From an uncultured Lachnospiraceae bacterium (GTDB lineage Bacteria; Bacillota; Clostridia; Lachnospirales; Lachnospiraceae), in assembly GCA_900554415.1 (NCBI GenBank), contig USGU01000002.1:1-64000 (forward strand): a stretch of 64,000 bases of DNA, in the 5' to 3' direction. Below, piece by piece: positions 39,726 to 48,639 of the stretch. Below the pieces are notes generated by a model. That model searched no databases and was not told the origin of the DNA. It saw nothing but the letters and a program-made list of their open reading frames with translations. Both the position numbers and the translations under genes were made by a program. The number at the start of each line of letters is the position of its first letter. Within the stretch, counting starts at the first letter, position 1.

Positions 39726-42563
39726 TCATTCAGGGATGTGGTGTACCGGCCAGATAACTCCATTCTGGTCAATTGCACGCACTTCTGTCTTTGTAGAATC
39801 CAGATTAGTCCCATACAGATTCAATCTGGTCTTCAATTCTCCTTCCTGCTGAGATACTTTAACTACAATTTCTGTAGAATCTTCATTTGTATAAGTTTTA
39901 TTGTTACCTGTAATTGTCAGTGCTGATAACGTCTGGTCTTTGTCTGTTGCACCATCCGGAAGTACAGACACTACAGATGAGACATACACAGGTATACCGC
40001 CTAATGTCAGGCTAATACTGTATGACTGTGTAAGATTTGAAGTATTCTCCGGTAAATCAAATGTAATTTCCGGTCTTTCTCCAGAACCGATTGCTACCGG
40101 AATGTCTGTGGCTACGGAACTTCCTGCCATCAGAATTTTACCTTCGATATCATTTACTTCATTTAAACGCACACCTTTTAAATATCCCTTGACCGTTCCA
40201 CCTTTACTGTCCAGAATGTCTTTTTCCAATATAATCCCTGTTACTCTTGGTTTTGAAGTAATCAGCCATGAGAACGCACCTACATTCACTCCATCCATAT
40301 TCTTTAAAGCGCTATCTTTCACGTAAAGCTGGGATGTCGTCTTTAATTCCGGAGATTCTTTGAATGTAATCGTAACGATATTACCTTCAGCCGTAATCTC
40401 ATCCTCATCCGTCAATTTAATTCTATTTGAATTTTCATTTCCGTAATCTGCAATGAAGAAGCGGCTTCTGAGGGCAGCCATGTCGCCATCCATTCCCAGT
40501 GTTACGTTCTGTTCCATAGTAATGTTAATGGTATAGTCATCCACCATTTCTACCAATTCAGGGTAGATTCTTACGGAATCACCTTTAGCATCCTGTAATA
40601 TCTTTGCGGTAGCCTGTTCTGCAATTCCGTCTTTTGTCTTTGCACCCACTACAATCCGGTATTCCAGAGTATTCTTCATTGTATTTTCCGGAATATGAAG
40701 TGTAGCACCTGTCGCAGTAATATTTGTCACTTCAACTTTAAATTTATCCATGGCAACATCCATTCCTGCGATATATGCTTTTGCCTCAACTCCCCAGTTA
40801 TTATCAGTAAGATCTGTACCTGTAACCTCAAGTTTTACTGTTCCGCCATAGTTATCAATCTGCTCCGGGGTTACCTTCGCAGAAGTAACCTTTGCATTTC
40901 CTGTAATTTCGCCTGGGTTATCAATTTCTTCTTTTCCTGCTACAGTTACCGTTACACTCTGTGTACTGAGAAGATCCCCCTTGATTGCAGCAGTAATCAT
41001 GTATTCCTTTGCTTCTGTACTTTCATTTGCAGGGAATGTAATGACATACTTCTGCAGCATATCAGTATCCAGTTCTTTCAGAGGCTGAATCTGTGCAGAT
41101 TCTGTTACTCCAATTATACTGACATTCACATTCGACATCAGTTTTGTTCCTGCAACCGTAAAGGTTACGATACCGCCTTCGCCTGTCAGACTTGTAGGTT
41201 CTGCCATAATAGACTTAATTTCCGGCTTCTCTGCTTCTGTTCCCCCATTTTCAGTAACTTTAATTGTAACAACCTGTGTACCATCATAAGCCTGTCCATT
41301 TACTGTAGTAAACACTCCACCCTTTGCAGTAAATGAAATTTTCTTTGGCTCGATTGTATATTTTGCAACGGATGCAGACGCAATCTGAACTTCTCCATTT
41401 TCACAATAAGCATCTACTGTCACTTTTAATGTCCCGTTTGTTGGATATTTTGTTACGCCTGCTGCATCCGGAAACGCCAAATCTTTAATAGCAAATCCGC
41501 ATTTATCAAATGGTCTGCCATCTTTATCTACCACATTAATAAGTAAGGTCTTTGTGTTTGCCGCCGGAGTATCCGGTTCTGTTGTTCCACCAATTTTTGT
41601 TAAGGTAAACTGAACATTTTCTGTTCCGGTAAAATCCTTCGACTCAATCTGTACAATCTTACCGTCTGCCACCATATAAAGATATCCTTTTGATGGACTG
41701 CATGTATACTCTCCGGTAAACGGCATTTTCAGCCGGTAAGTACCATTCTGCAGATTGTCTACGGAATATTCCAGTTTTCCTTCTGCAGTGCTTATAATAT
41801 CTGCAATATGTTCATCTGATGCACTTGTATCAACCAACTCAAACTTCACTCCGGAAATAGCTTTTCCAGATTTATCAACCACTTTGACCTGAATTTTAGA
41901 ATCTTCTGCCTTTGCAGATGTATTCTTTACCAGTGCTGTCACTGCATTATTCAGCGCAGTTATACTGGAATCTACCTCCTCTTTTGTTACATCTGATTTG
42001 TTAAAAGCTGCCTTTGCTGCACTTAATGCTGTTTCCAGTCTGCTCCAGCTTTCTTCCGTATAATCAGAAGCATTCAGTACCTCTGCCGCTTTGATTGTTT
42101 TATCAAGCTCTGTCTTGTCAACTTCCTCTGATTCATTTCCAGCTGCAGACTGAAGAATTACCGTCGGATGATAAACCATTCCTGAATTGGAATTTGTATC
42201 ATTTACACCCACACGGACCTGTCTGGCTTTTCCAGTGTTGTTCGCAGGAATGACCGCTTTAAAAACTCCTCCTGTTTTACCGATACCATTAACAGCAATT
42301 CTGTTCATCGTAAGAGTTGACCAATGGATATCTTCCTCTGGTTTTCCCTGAAGCCAGTAATACAAGGTTCCAGGTAAAGCAGTTCCGGCTACAGTCACTG
42401 TCACTTCCCCGCCGGAAGCAGATACCGTGTCTGTCGACACCGTAACTGACTTAATTTCCGGAATTTCATCTGCTGCCTTTACGCTGAGACCTGAAAAGTT
42501 ACCAATAACCAGCAACAATACAAGCAGCAATGACAGCCAACGTTTTCCACATGACTTTTTCAT
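39726..42563 (-). CDS. large secreted surface protein, cut by TGA before its anchor
   Basis: This is the translated 945-residue part. It has a signal peptide (about 1-29, LLLVLLLVIGNFSGLSVKA) and Ig-like beta domains with the SVTVSTDTVSASGGEVTVTV style of repeat. A single FIVAR-type domain (about 150-212) and prealbumin-like domains (VVDKSGKAISGVKFELV, VVDKDGRPFDKCGFAI) follow, then more Ig-like repeats. It ends at IWPVHHIPE followed by TGA. With the downstream fragment it would be a 1178-residue sortase substrate. Of two near ATGs, the one at 42563 has an AAGGAA site 8 bp away. Sister genes next door use wall-binding repeats in place of a sorting signal. Confidence 0.8.
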   Translation of the reverse strand: MKKSCGKRWLSLLLVLLLVIGNFSGLSVKAADEIPEIKSVTVSTDTVSASGGEVTVTVAGTALPGTLYYWLQGKPEEDIHWSTLTMNRIAVNGIGKTGGVFKAVIPANNTGKARQVRVGVNDTNSNSGMVYHPTVILQSAAGNESEEVDKTELDKTIKAAEVLNASDYTEESWSRLETALSAAKAAFNKSDVTKEEVDSSITALNNAVTALVKNTSAKAEDSKIQVKVVDKSGKAISGVKFELVDTSASDEHIADIISTAEGKLEYSVDNLQNGTYRLKMPFTGEYTCSPSKGYLYMVADGKIVQIESKDFTGTENVQFTLTKIGGTTEPDTPAANTKTLLINVVDKDGRPFDKCGFAIKDLAFPDAAGVTKYPTNGTLKVTVDAYCENGEVQIASASVAKYTIEPKKISFTAKGGVFTTVNGQAYDGTQVVTIKVTENGGTEAEKPEIKSIMAEPTSLTGEGGIVTFTVAGTKLMSNVNVSIIGVTESAQIQPLKELDTDMLQKYVITFPANESTEAKEYMITAAIKGDLLSTQSVTVTVAGKEEIDNPGEITGNAKVTSAKVTPEQIDNYGGTVKLEVTGTDLTDNNWGVEAKAYIAGMDVAMDKFKVEVTNITATGATLHIPENTMKNTLEYRIVVGAKTKDGIAEQATAKILQDAKGDSVRIYPELVEMVDDYTINITMEQNVTLGMDGDMAALRSRFFIADYGNENSNRIKLTDEDEITAEGNIVTITFKESPELKTTSQLYVKDSALKNMDGVNVGAFSWLITSKPRVTGIILEKDILDSKGGTVKGYLKGVRLNEVNDIEGKILMAGSSVATDIPVAIGSGERPEITFDLPENTSNLTQSYSISLTLGGIPVYVSSVVSVLPDGATDKDQTLSALTITGNNKTYTNEDSTEIVVKVSQQEGELKTRLNLYGTNLDSTKTEVRAIDQNGVIWPVHHIPE

Positions 42564-42682
42564 AATCATTCTTCCTTATCCTTTCTAAAATTGTAAATTC
42601 ACTATATCTACTATATCATCCGAATTATCTATTCACAAATTGATTTCTTCTATAAATATTAAAAAAGAACTATTAAGAGGTT

Positions 42683-42704
42683 AAAAAAGGACAACCTTTT
42701 GTCC
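42683..42704 (-). terminator. terminator of the LCP gene
   Basis: On the minus strand GGACAA and TTGTCC form a short stem around AAGG, followed by TTTTTT. It lies 40 bp past the LCP stop codon. Confidence 0.8.
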
Positions 42705-42744
42705 AGATTGCCCTCTCAATCGCTTATTTTCGCGCATTTCCGTC

Positions 42745-43746
42745 CTATTCTGTCAGCTGATTAATTACATCCGCTGTTTTTCCCACATTTTCAGTCATCG
42801 TATAATCCAAGTCCGGGAAAAATGTTTTATGAAGCTTTTCTACATCTGCCTTGAAGTCAGATGCAAGAACAGCGTCTTCCATATCTGCAACCGTCTTATC
42901 AGAAACATTGTATGGGAATCCCTGCATTGCATCTACCTTGTAAGCCGTGATATCTGTTGCATAATCTACGATTTCTGTGTGTGTAAAGTTGGTTTCGATT
43001 TCAGGAAACACCTTATCAATAATCTCATTTAACTTTGCTGCATTTACCTTTGTCAGCTTTTCAAGTGTCTTTGTGATTACAGTTTTCTGACGTTCGGAAC
43101 GAGCCACATCTCCACCTTCCGTAGCACGGATTCTGCAATATGCAACGGCCTGTGTTCCGTTCAGTGTCTGTACTCCGGCTTCTGAAACACCTTCTGAATC
43201 TTTACCGGTAACCTGAATCAAATCTTCTGTGTATCCGGTTATATGCATGATTTCATCTTCTTTGACATCAATATCAATTCCGCCTACCGCATCAATCACA
43301 TCAATAAGTGCCTGGAAATCAACCGTTACAAAATGTGTGATATCCAAATCCAGATTACGGTTCAGCATTTCTACTGCACTTTCTGCCCCATCTTTGTAAA
43401 TGTTCTTCGCAGCAATGGCATTGTTCTGGTCATCTGTAATAACCGCATTTCCATAAACAGATAAAAGTTTTACCTCTTTTGTCTCTTTGTTCAGGCTTGC
43501 AACAACGATTGCATCGCTCTGCACATCTGTCGCATCCTTTGAGTGTGCGTCAATTCCAAAGAGAGCTACATTTACATAGCCTTTGTTTTCTTCTTCCATT
43601 TCTTCATTCACACCCAGATTGTCCTCATCCAAGTCGGTTTTCTTAATCTTGTCCAGCTTGCTCTTTGCGAATACACCGATTCCTATAGCCAGCACCAGAA
43701 CAATCACAACTCCGATGATTATCCCCTTTTTCTTCTTGTCATCCAT
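42745..43746 (-). CDS. LytR-CpsA-Psr (LCP) family protein
   Basis: This 333-residue protein has a short cytoplasmic start, a membrane helix (about 8-30, GIIIGVVIVLVLAIGIGVF) and an outside LCP domain: VNVALFGIDAH, SDAIVVASLNKETKEVKLLSV, FVTVDFQALIDVIDAVGGIDIDV and LNGTQAVAYCRIRATEGGDVARSERQ. LCP enzymes move lipid-linked polymers onto peptidoglycan. The usual PRDT motif after the LLSV strand is replaced by YGNAVI, so one of the conserved arginines is missing. The ATG at 43746 has AGGAG and overlaps the end of the polymerase-like gene by 28 bp, so it is coupled to it. The long upstream frame is rejected as overlap. Confidence 0.85.
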   Translation of the reverse strand: MDDKKKKGIIIGVVIVLVLAIGIGVFAKSKLDKIKKTDLDEDNLGVNEEMEEENKGYVNVALFGIDAHSKDATDVQSDAIVVASLNKETKEVKLLSVYGNAVITDDQNNAIAAKNIYKDGAESAVEMLNRNLDLDITHFVTVDFQALIDVIDAVGGIDIDVKEDEIMHITGYTEDLIQVTGKDSEGVSEAGVQTLNGTQAVAYCRIRATEGGDVARSERQKTVITKTLEKLTKVNAAKLNEIIDKVFPEIETNFTHTEIVDYATDITAYKVDAMQGFPYNVSDKTVADMEDAVLASDFKADVEKLHKTFFPDLDYTMTENVGKTADVINQLTE

Positions 43747-45092
43747 CTTTCTTCTCCTTCCCATTCTTCGGATTGTTTTGTATATTTTTCTATAACGATA
43801 TATATCACACTGGTCATAATCAGCCGGAACCACACGGTAGGGTCGCTGAACCAGGTTGTGAAAAAGGACAGCATAAAGCAGATTGCAATCTGTCCATAAA
43901 ACAAATGTATCACTGGATTTTTTCCTTCGGACACACGCTTTGTCAGAACTGCCGACACCATGCCTATTACCATGGCAAAAATCCAAAGTCCTATGATCCC
44001 AAAATCATAATATGCATCATAAAATAATGTAAATGTAGAAAGCTCTTTTTTTACGATATAGGGCGGTCTGGAAATCTGCACTGGAAACAGAAACTTAAGT
44101 CCCGTCAATGCCCAGAACGGATACAACATTCTTACCCCGTCATAAAGATGACTTGTCATACTCTCTACCATATAATTAAAATTTTCATAGTTGCTTGCAA
44201 TATACATATAGGGCTGTGTAATCCAGATTGGAATGTCCTTATTCTTCATTGCAAACACACCTTCCAAATAATCTGTACTCTGGTTTCGCGCCACTGACAG
44301 CAAAATGTAAACCGGTATCAATACAGCCACTACCGACACAACCGTCTTCCATGTGCCCTTATGATATGCAGACAGATACACCAGTACTGCCAATGCTGCC
44401 ATATAAAGAAAATGAAACCGTGACACACAGAGTATGGGAATCAGAATGGCAATCAGATTACTACTGCCAAGCAGAATCTTCTGCCGTTTACTGCATTTTT
44501 GTTCCTGCTTCCTGTAAAAATACAGGACAGATAATGCCGGAATCATCACACATTGTATGGTAAAATAATGGATTCCCGATACGTGGAATTCCAGATAGGC
44601 GTGCCCCGTATCCGCAAATAGAGGAACATACTTCAATATCATCGCCTCTGCCAGAAACCCAGCCAGTGAAACGACAGCAGTTCCAACAATACTCCCAAGC
44701 AGCATATCCGCCTGCTTCGTCCGTCTGCTTTCGTCAGCTTCCCACTTTTCTTCCTTTTTGGTTCTCTGCATCCGTTTCCATTGCAATTCATATGCAAGAA
44801 CGAAAGCAGGATAAATCAGTAAAAAGCACAGCCAGGTTTTCCAACCCCATATTTTCTGCAGCCTGCTTAGTCTTAAGCACGCAAGCCCCATTCCACCGAG
44901 CCACGAAAATCCAAGTAATCCTTTCAGCGAAATCACAAAACCGCTTTCCCGAATTTCCATTCCATAAATCAACAATGCCTCAGCTATCAGCAGGGCTGCC
45001 GCCCACACGTTATACCCTTTTCCGTAGGCTGCAAATGCGGTAATTCCTATGGTTATATAAACGATTAGCTTCCACAAATACGTTTTCTTCAT
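43719..45092 (-). CDS. O-antigen polymerase-like polytopic membrane protein
   Basis: This 457-residue protein has ten to twelve membrane segments, a short basic loop (RMQRTKKEEKWEADESRRTK) near residue 125, and a late outside loop with FPVQISRPPYIVKKELSTF. The repeated pattern of many helices and one large outer loop resembles Wzy or oligosaccharide repeat polymerases; no catalytic motif is diagnostic. It lies between glycosyltransferase genes and an LCP gene, which supports a role in making a cell-surface polysaccharide. Translation is coupled to the LCP gene through a 28-bp overlap. Confidence 0.65.
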   Translation of the reverse strand: MKKTYLWKLIVYITIGITAFAAYGKGYNVWAAALLIAEALLIYGMEIRESGFVISLKGLLGFSWLGGMGLACLRLSRLQKIWGWKTWLCFLLIYPAFVLAYELQWKRMQRTKKEEKWEADESRRTKQADMLLGSIVGTAVVSLAGFLAEAMILKYVPLFADTGHAYLEFHVSGIHYFTIQCVMIPALSVLYFYRKQEQKCSKRQKILLGSSNLIAILIPILCVSRFHFLYMAALAVLVYLSAYHKGTWKTVVSVVAVLIPVYILLSVARNQSTDYLEGVFAMKNKDIPIWITQPYMYIASNYENFNYMVESMTSHLYDGVRMLYPFWALTGLKFLFPVQISRPPYIVKKELSTFTLFYDAYYDFGIIGLWIFAMVIGMVSAVLTKRVSEGKNPVIHLFYGQIAICFMLSFFTTWFSDPTVWFRLIMTSVIYIVIEKYTKQSEEWEGEERWMTRRKRG

Positions 45093-45125
45093 TTTGTCTG
45101 CTTAGCGTCATTTTATTACAAATGC

Positions 45126-45154
45126 TTTACCTTTCCAAGTATTTCTGATAAAAT
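45126..45154 (+). promoter_or_regulatory. promoter of the plus-strand glycosyltransferase
   Basis: TTTACC (45126-45131) and TAAAAT (45149-45154) are 17 bp apart, about 30 bp before the ATG and just behind an AAGGAG site. Confidence 0.55.
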
Positions 45155-45185
45155 ATTCTAAAAATTCGTACAATAAGGAGTTCCT

Positions 45186-46193
45186 ATGAAGGTTACAATC
45201 GTGATTCCCAATTACAATGGCTGCCATTTTCTGAAACGCTGTCTGCCATCACTGGCAAGACAGTCTTTTACTGATTTCACAACCATTTTAGTGGACAACG
45301 GTTCTTCAGACTCCAGCATTGCTTATGTAACAGAACATTTTCCTGAGATTCAGATTCTGCCGCAAAACTCAAATCTTGGATTTGCAGGAGCCGTAAATAT
45401 CGGAATCCATGCTGCCAAAACTCCTTATGTGTTACTTCTGAATACAGATACTGTCCTGCATCCGGATTTTCTTCTGCACATGGTAATATGCATGGAAAGC
45501 TCCGATAACATATTCTCAGTGAGCAGCAAAATGCTTCAGGCAGACCAGCCAAAATATATCGACAGTGCCGGGGATTTGTATACACTTCCCGGCTGGGCAG
45601 TATGCCGTGGAAAAGGACGTTCTTCTTCCATTTTCCGCAAGAGCAAACCCGTGTTTTCCGCCTGCGCCGGTGCAGCACTCTACCGCCGCTCTGTTTTTGC
45701 AGAAATTGGACTTTTTGACTCCAGTTTCTTCGCCTACCTGGAAGATGTAGACCTTGGCTACCGTGCACAGCTCCATAGATGGAAAAATGTATACTGCGCT
45801 GATGCACTGGTGCTTCACACCGGAAGTGGAACCACCGGACACGGCTATTCCGATTTCAAAGTATATCACTCTGCTCGCAATAACATTTATCTGCTTTATA
45901 AAAATATGCCTGCATCACAGCTTCTTTTCAACCTCCCGTTTTTCACTCTGGGAAGTCTGTTAAAGTACCACTATTTTAAAAAGCGTGGCTTTGGAAGCGC
46001 CTACCGTAATGGCATCAAAGACGGACTGCGTACTTTCCGCACCCGTCAAAAATTCCCTTTTGATAAATCCAGCCGCCTCCGTGCATGGAAACTGGAAGGG
46101 CAGTTATTTAAAAATACGTTCGTTTATCTGAGAGACTATTTACTCCGGCTATTATTTTCCTTTACTGCATTTTCAAAGAAAAATCATGCTTAA
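45186..46193 (+). CDS. family 2 glycosyltransferase (rhamnosyltransferase-like)
   Basis: This 335-residue protein has a GT-A fold: start VTIVIPNYNGCHFLKRCL, nucleotide-sugar site VDNGSSDSS, NLGFAGAVNIGI, acidic DXD-like LLLNTDTVLHPDF and acceptor motif FFAYLEDVDLGYRA. The set resembles rhamnosyltransferase-type GT2 enzymes that build wall polysaccharide. A basic amphipathic tail with a hydrophobic stretch probably docks it to the membrane. It runs against the neighbouring glycosyltransferase, and the two genes overlap at their 3' ends by 32 bp. Confidence 0.88.
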   Translation: MKVTIVIPNYNGCHFLKRCLPSLARQSFTDFTTILVDNGSSDSSIAYVTEHFPEIQILPQNSNLGFAGAVNIGIHAAKTPYVLLLNTDTVLHPDFLLHMVICMESSDNIFSVSSKMLQADQPKYIDSAGDLYTLPGWAVCRGKGRSSSIFRKSKPVFSACAGAALYRRSVFAEIGLFDSSFFAYLEDVDLGYRAQLHRWKNVYCADALVLHTGSGTTGHGYSDFKVYHSARNNIYLLYKNMPASQLLFNLPFFTLGSLLKYHYFKKRGFGSAYRNGIKDGLRTFRTRQKFPFDKSSRLRAWKLEGQLFKNTFVYLRDYLLRLLFSFTAFSKKNHA

Positions 46194-48612
46194 TTAATGT
46201 GAGATTCGGATTGTAATACGGATCTCCTTTTTTCAGGAACTCCTGCCATCTTGTTGTAAACAGATTGCTTTCTTTCTGGAAAAGCTTCCACTTCTCATCT
46301 GTATCATCTTTTCCCCTGGTCTTGGACTCGTAATGATATAACATAGCAAATGGATTATATACAATCCGGTAACCTGCTTCCTGAAGTCTCATGCAAAAAT
46401 CCACATCATTGTATGCTACTTGGAATGCCTCATCCAATCCCCCAACTACTTCAAAGGCCTCCCGTTTTACCATCATGCATGCTGCCGTAACCGCACTGTA
46501 TTCCTGCGCACAGATTGCTCTTGCGAAATAGCCCGAATCTTCCTGATTTAATCCCAAAAATGCATGACCTGCAATTCCACCAAGTCCCACAATCACGCCC
46601 GCATGTTGGATATCTCCATCCGGGAAAAAAAGTCTTGCTCCGACCGCCCCGGTTCCCTCCCGCATACAGAACGTCAGTAATTCTTCTATACAATCCTCAT
46701 TTATCATCTCCGTATCATTATTTAAAAGCAACAGATAATCCCCCGTGGCCTGTGATGCCGCAAAATTATTAATTAAAGAATAATTAAATCGTGATTCCCA
46801 GTGTAGAATCTTAATCTCTTTATCCGCATATTTTTTCTTTATTTCATCGTAAAATAAAAATGTCTCCTCCTCTTCACTGTTATTTTCCACAATCAGATAC
46901 TCAATATTTCTATATGTTGTTTTTTCTATTATAGATGAAATACAACACTCCAAATCCTTTACATGGTCTTTGTTCGGAATAATAACAGACACCCGTGGTT
47001 TCCCCATCAGCTTATAATGTGTCCGATAGGCTTCATGCGTAATCCGCTCTACTTCTGCCTCAATTCCCAGCCTCTGATAATGTGCTTCTATTGCCCTTTG
47101 TCCTGCCAGATACGCATACTCTTTACTGTCCGGATTGCTTGCAGTAGAATCCATATGCGCTCTCCAGTGATAGAGCACCTTTGGAATATGTGCAATCCGA
47201 TTGGTTTTTTCCACGCATCTCAAGATAAAGTCATAATCCTGCGAACCCTCATATTCACTCCGCATCAGTCCCACAGTATCCATCAGGCTTTTCTTGACAA
47301 CCAGCATATGACATATATAATTAGTACTCCGCAATAAATCCAGATTGAAATCCGACTTGAAATGTGGTTGGTAATAAGTTTTTCCATCTCTAGTCACTTT
47401 GTCCTCATCTGTATAAATCATATCCGTATCCGGCTTCTGATTCAAGGTCTTCGTACATTCATACAGGCTATCCGGCGCCAACAAATCATCATGATCCATG
47501 AAGACCACAAAATCTTCCTTTACCTCCTTAAGTGCAGCATTGGTATTTTCCACAATCCGTAATACTTGCTTATTATTAATGACGCAAATTCTTTCATCTT
47601 CTTTCGCATACTTTAGAATCCGTTCTAACACTTCCGAATTTTCTCCACTCCCATCCGAAAGATACAATACCCATTTGCTGTATGTCTGTTCTCTGACTGA
47701 ATTTATCATTTCCTCCAGAAATTTAATACGGGTTTTATATAAAGGAACAACAATGGCATACGATGGCTCATATGCAAAATGATGGCTTACCTGCTGCTGC
47801 AAATCCCGTCTGGTAGGACAGTGTCTGCGTCTCCATTCCTGATAAATGGTTGTCTCTTTTCTAGTAATCTTCTCCCATGCACGGATTATCGTTTTGGTTC
47901 CACCGAACTGCTGATAATAAACCTGTACTTTACGGAACATTTCTCTGCATTTTTTCTGCCTGTACACCATGTTGGCGTTGCGAATCGACACTTTGTGCGC
48001 ATGCTGTCCATTTTCATCCTCAAGCACACACCACACAGTTCTTTTATTTACATGTCCGGTGATTTCGAATCCAAAAACTGCTTCCGCATCACAATCCGGA
48101 CACTCTTTTTCTGAATCTACTCTACGCACTCTCTTTATTTGAACCGGCAATATATCTTTGCTGTCCTTATGACTGCACAAATACATTTTCGCCTCTCCCA
48201 CGCATGTACACCAACCACAGATTCGGAAATCATGATTTCCCCATATAGCCTCATCTACATGAAAATCATCTTCCGCTTCCTTCTTCGCAAGCCACTTAGT
48301 TGGTAGAGAAAACAGTTCTTCAATTTCCGCGTCTTCATATTGGAAACAACGTAGCTCATTAAATTCTTTATAATTTTCCGGTAAAGTAACCACAAGAAAA
48401 TATCGCTTTGTCTGTCTCCCAAACTCTGTATACTCTAATGGATTGTCCAAAATGGTCCGTGTAATCACTTCGTATTCCAGCAATTGATAGTCCAACGAAA
48501 CAATTGGTCTGCATCCCTGCCATTTATTCTGCTCGAAATAGCCTTGAATCAGAAGTTTTCTCTTATTCTTTTTGTCAAATCTGCAATTAAGCAGACAAAA
48601 TTTGTTTTCCAA
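46162..48612 (-). CDS. two-domain family 2 glycosyltransferase
   Basis: This 816-residue protein has an N-terminal part of about 270 residues of unknown fold. A first GT2 domain follows (about 280-500; YAIVVPLYKTR, VFMDHDDLLAPDS), then a second (about 545-790; RVSVIIPNKDHV, LLLNNDTEMINEDC, YNDVDFCMRLQ). Such double enzymes can add two different sugars in turn. The start codon is TTG, with GGAGG 8 bp upstream; no ATG is better placed. It follows the coiled-coil glycosyltransferase gene by 27 bp, so the two are one unit. Its end overlaps the convergent plus-strand glycosyltransferase by 32 bp. Confidence 0.85.
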   Translation of the reverse strand: MENKFCLLNCRFDKKNKRKLLIQGYFEQNKWQGCRPIVSLDYQLLEYEVITRTILDNPLEYTEFGRQTKRYFLVVTLPENYKEFNELRCFQYEDAEIEELFSLPTKWLAKKEAEDDFHVDEAIWGNHDFRICGWCTCVGEAKMYLCSHKDSKDILPVQIKRVRRVDSEKECPDCDAEAVFGFEITGHVNKRTVWCVLEDENGQHAHKVSIRNANMVYRQKKCREMFRKVQVYYQQFGGTKTIIRAWEKITRKETTIYQEWRRRHCPTRRDLQQQVSHHFAYEPSYAIVVPLYKTRIKFLEEMINSVREQTYSKWVLYLSDGSGENSEVLERILKYAKEDERICVINNKQVLRIVENTNAALKEVKEDFVVFMDHDDLLAPDSLYECTKTLNQKPDTDMIYTDEDKVTRDGKTYYQPHFKSDFNLDLLRSTNYICHMLVVKKSLMDTVGLMRSEYEGSQDYDFILRCVEKTNRIAHIPKVLYHWRAHMDSTASNPDSKEYAYLAGQRAIEAHYQRLGIEAEVERITHEAYRTHYKLMGKPRVSVIIPNKDHVKDLECCISSIIEKTTYRNIEYLIVENNSEEEETFLFYDEIKKKYADKEIKILHWESRFNYSLINNFAASQATGDYLLLLNNDTEMINEDCIEELLTFCMREGTGAVGARLFFPDGDIQHAGVIVGLGGIAGHAFLGLNQEDSGYFARAICAQEYSAVTAACMMVKREAFEVVGGLDEAFQVAYNDVDFCMRLQEAGYRIVYNPFAMLYHYESKTRGKDDTDEKWKLFQKESNLFTTRWQEFLKKGDPYYNPNLTLIKHDFSLKMQ

Positions 48613-48639
48613 CTACTTTTCCTCCTGAAACCGCATCCG

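Noticed and set aside
43747..43986. 80 extra N-terminal residues of the LCP gene
   Set aside because: They overlap the polymerase-like gene in another frame and contain no membrane or LCP features; AGGAG precedes the later ATG.
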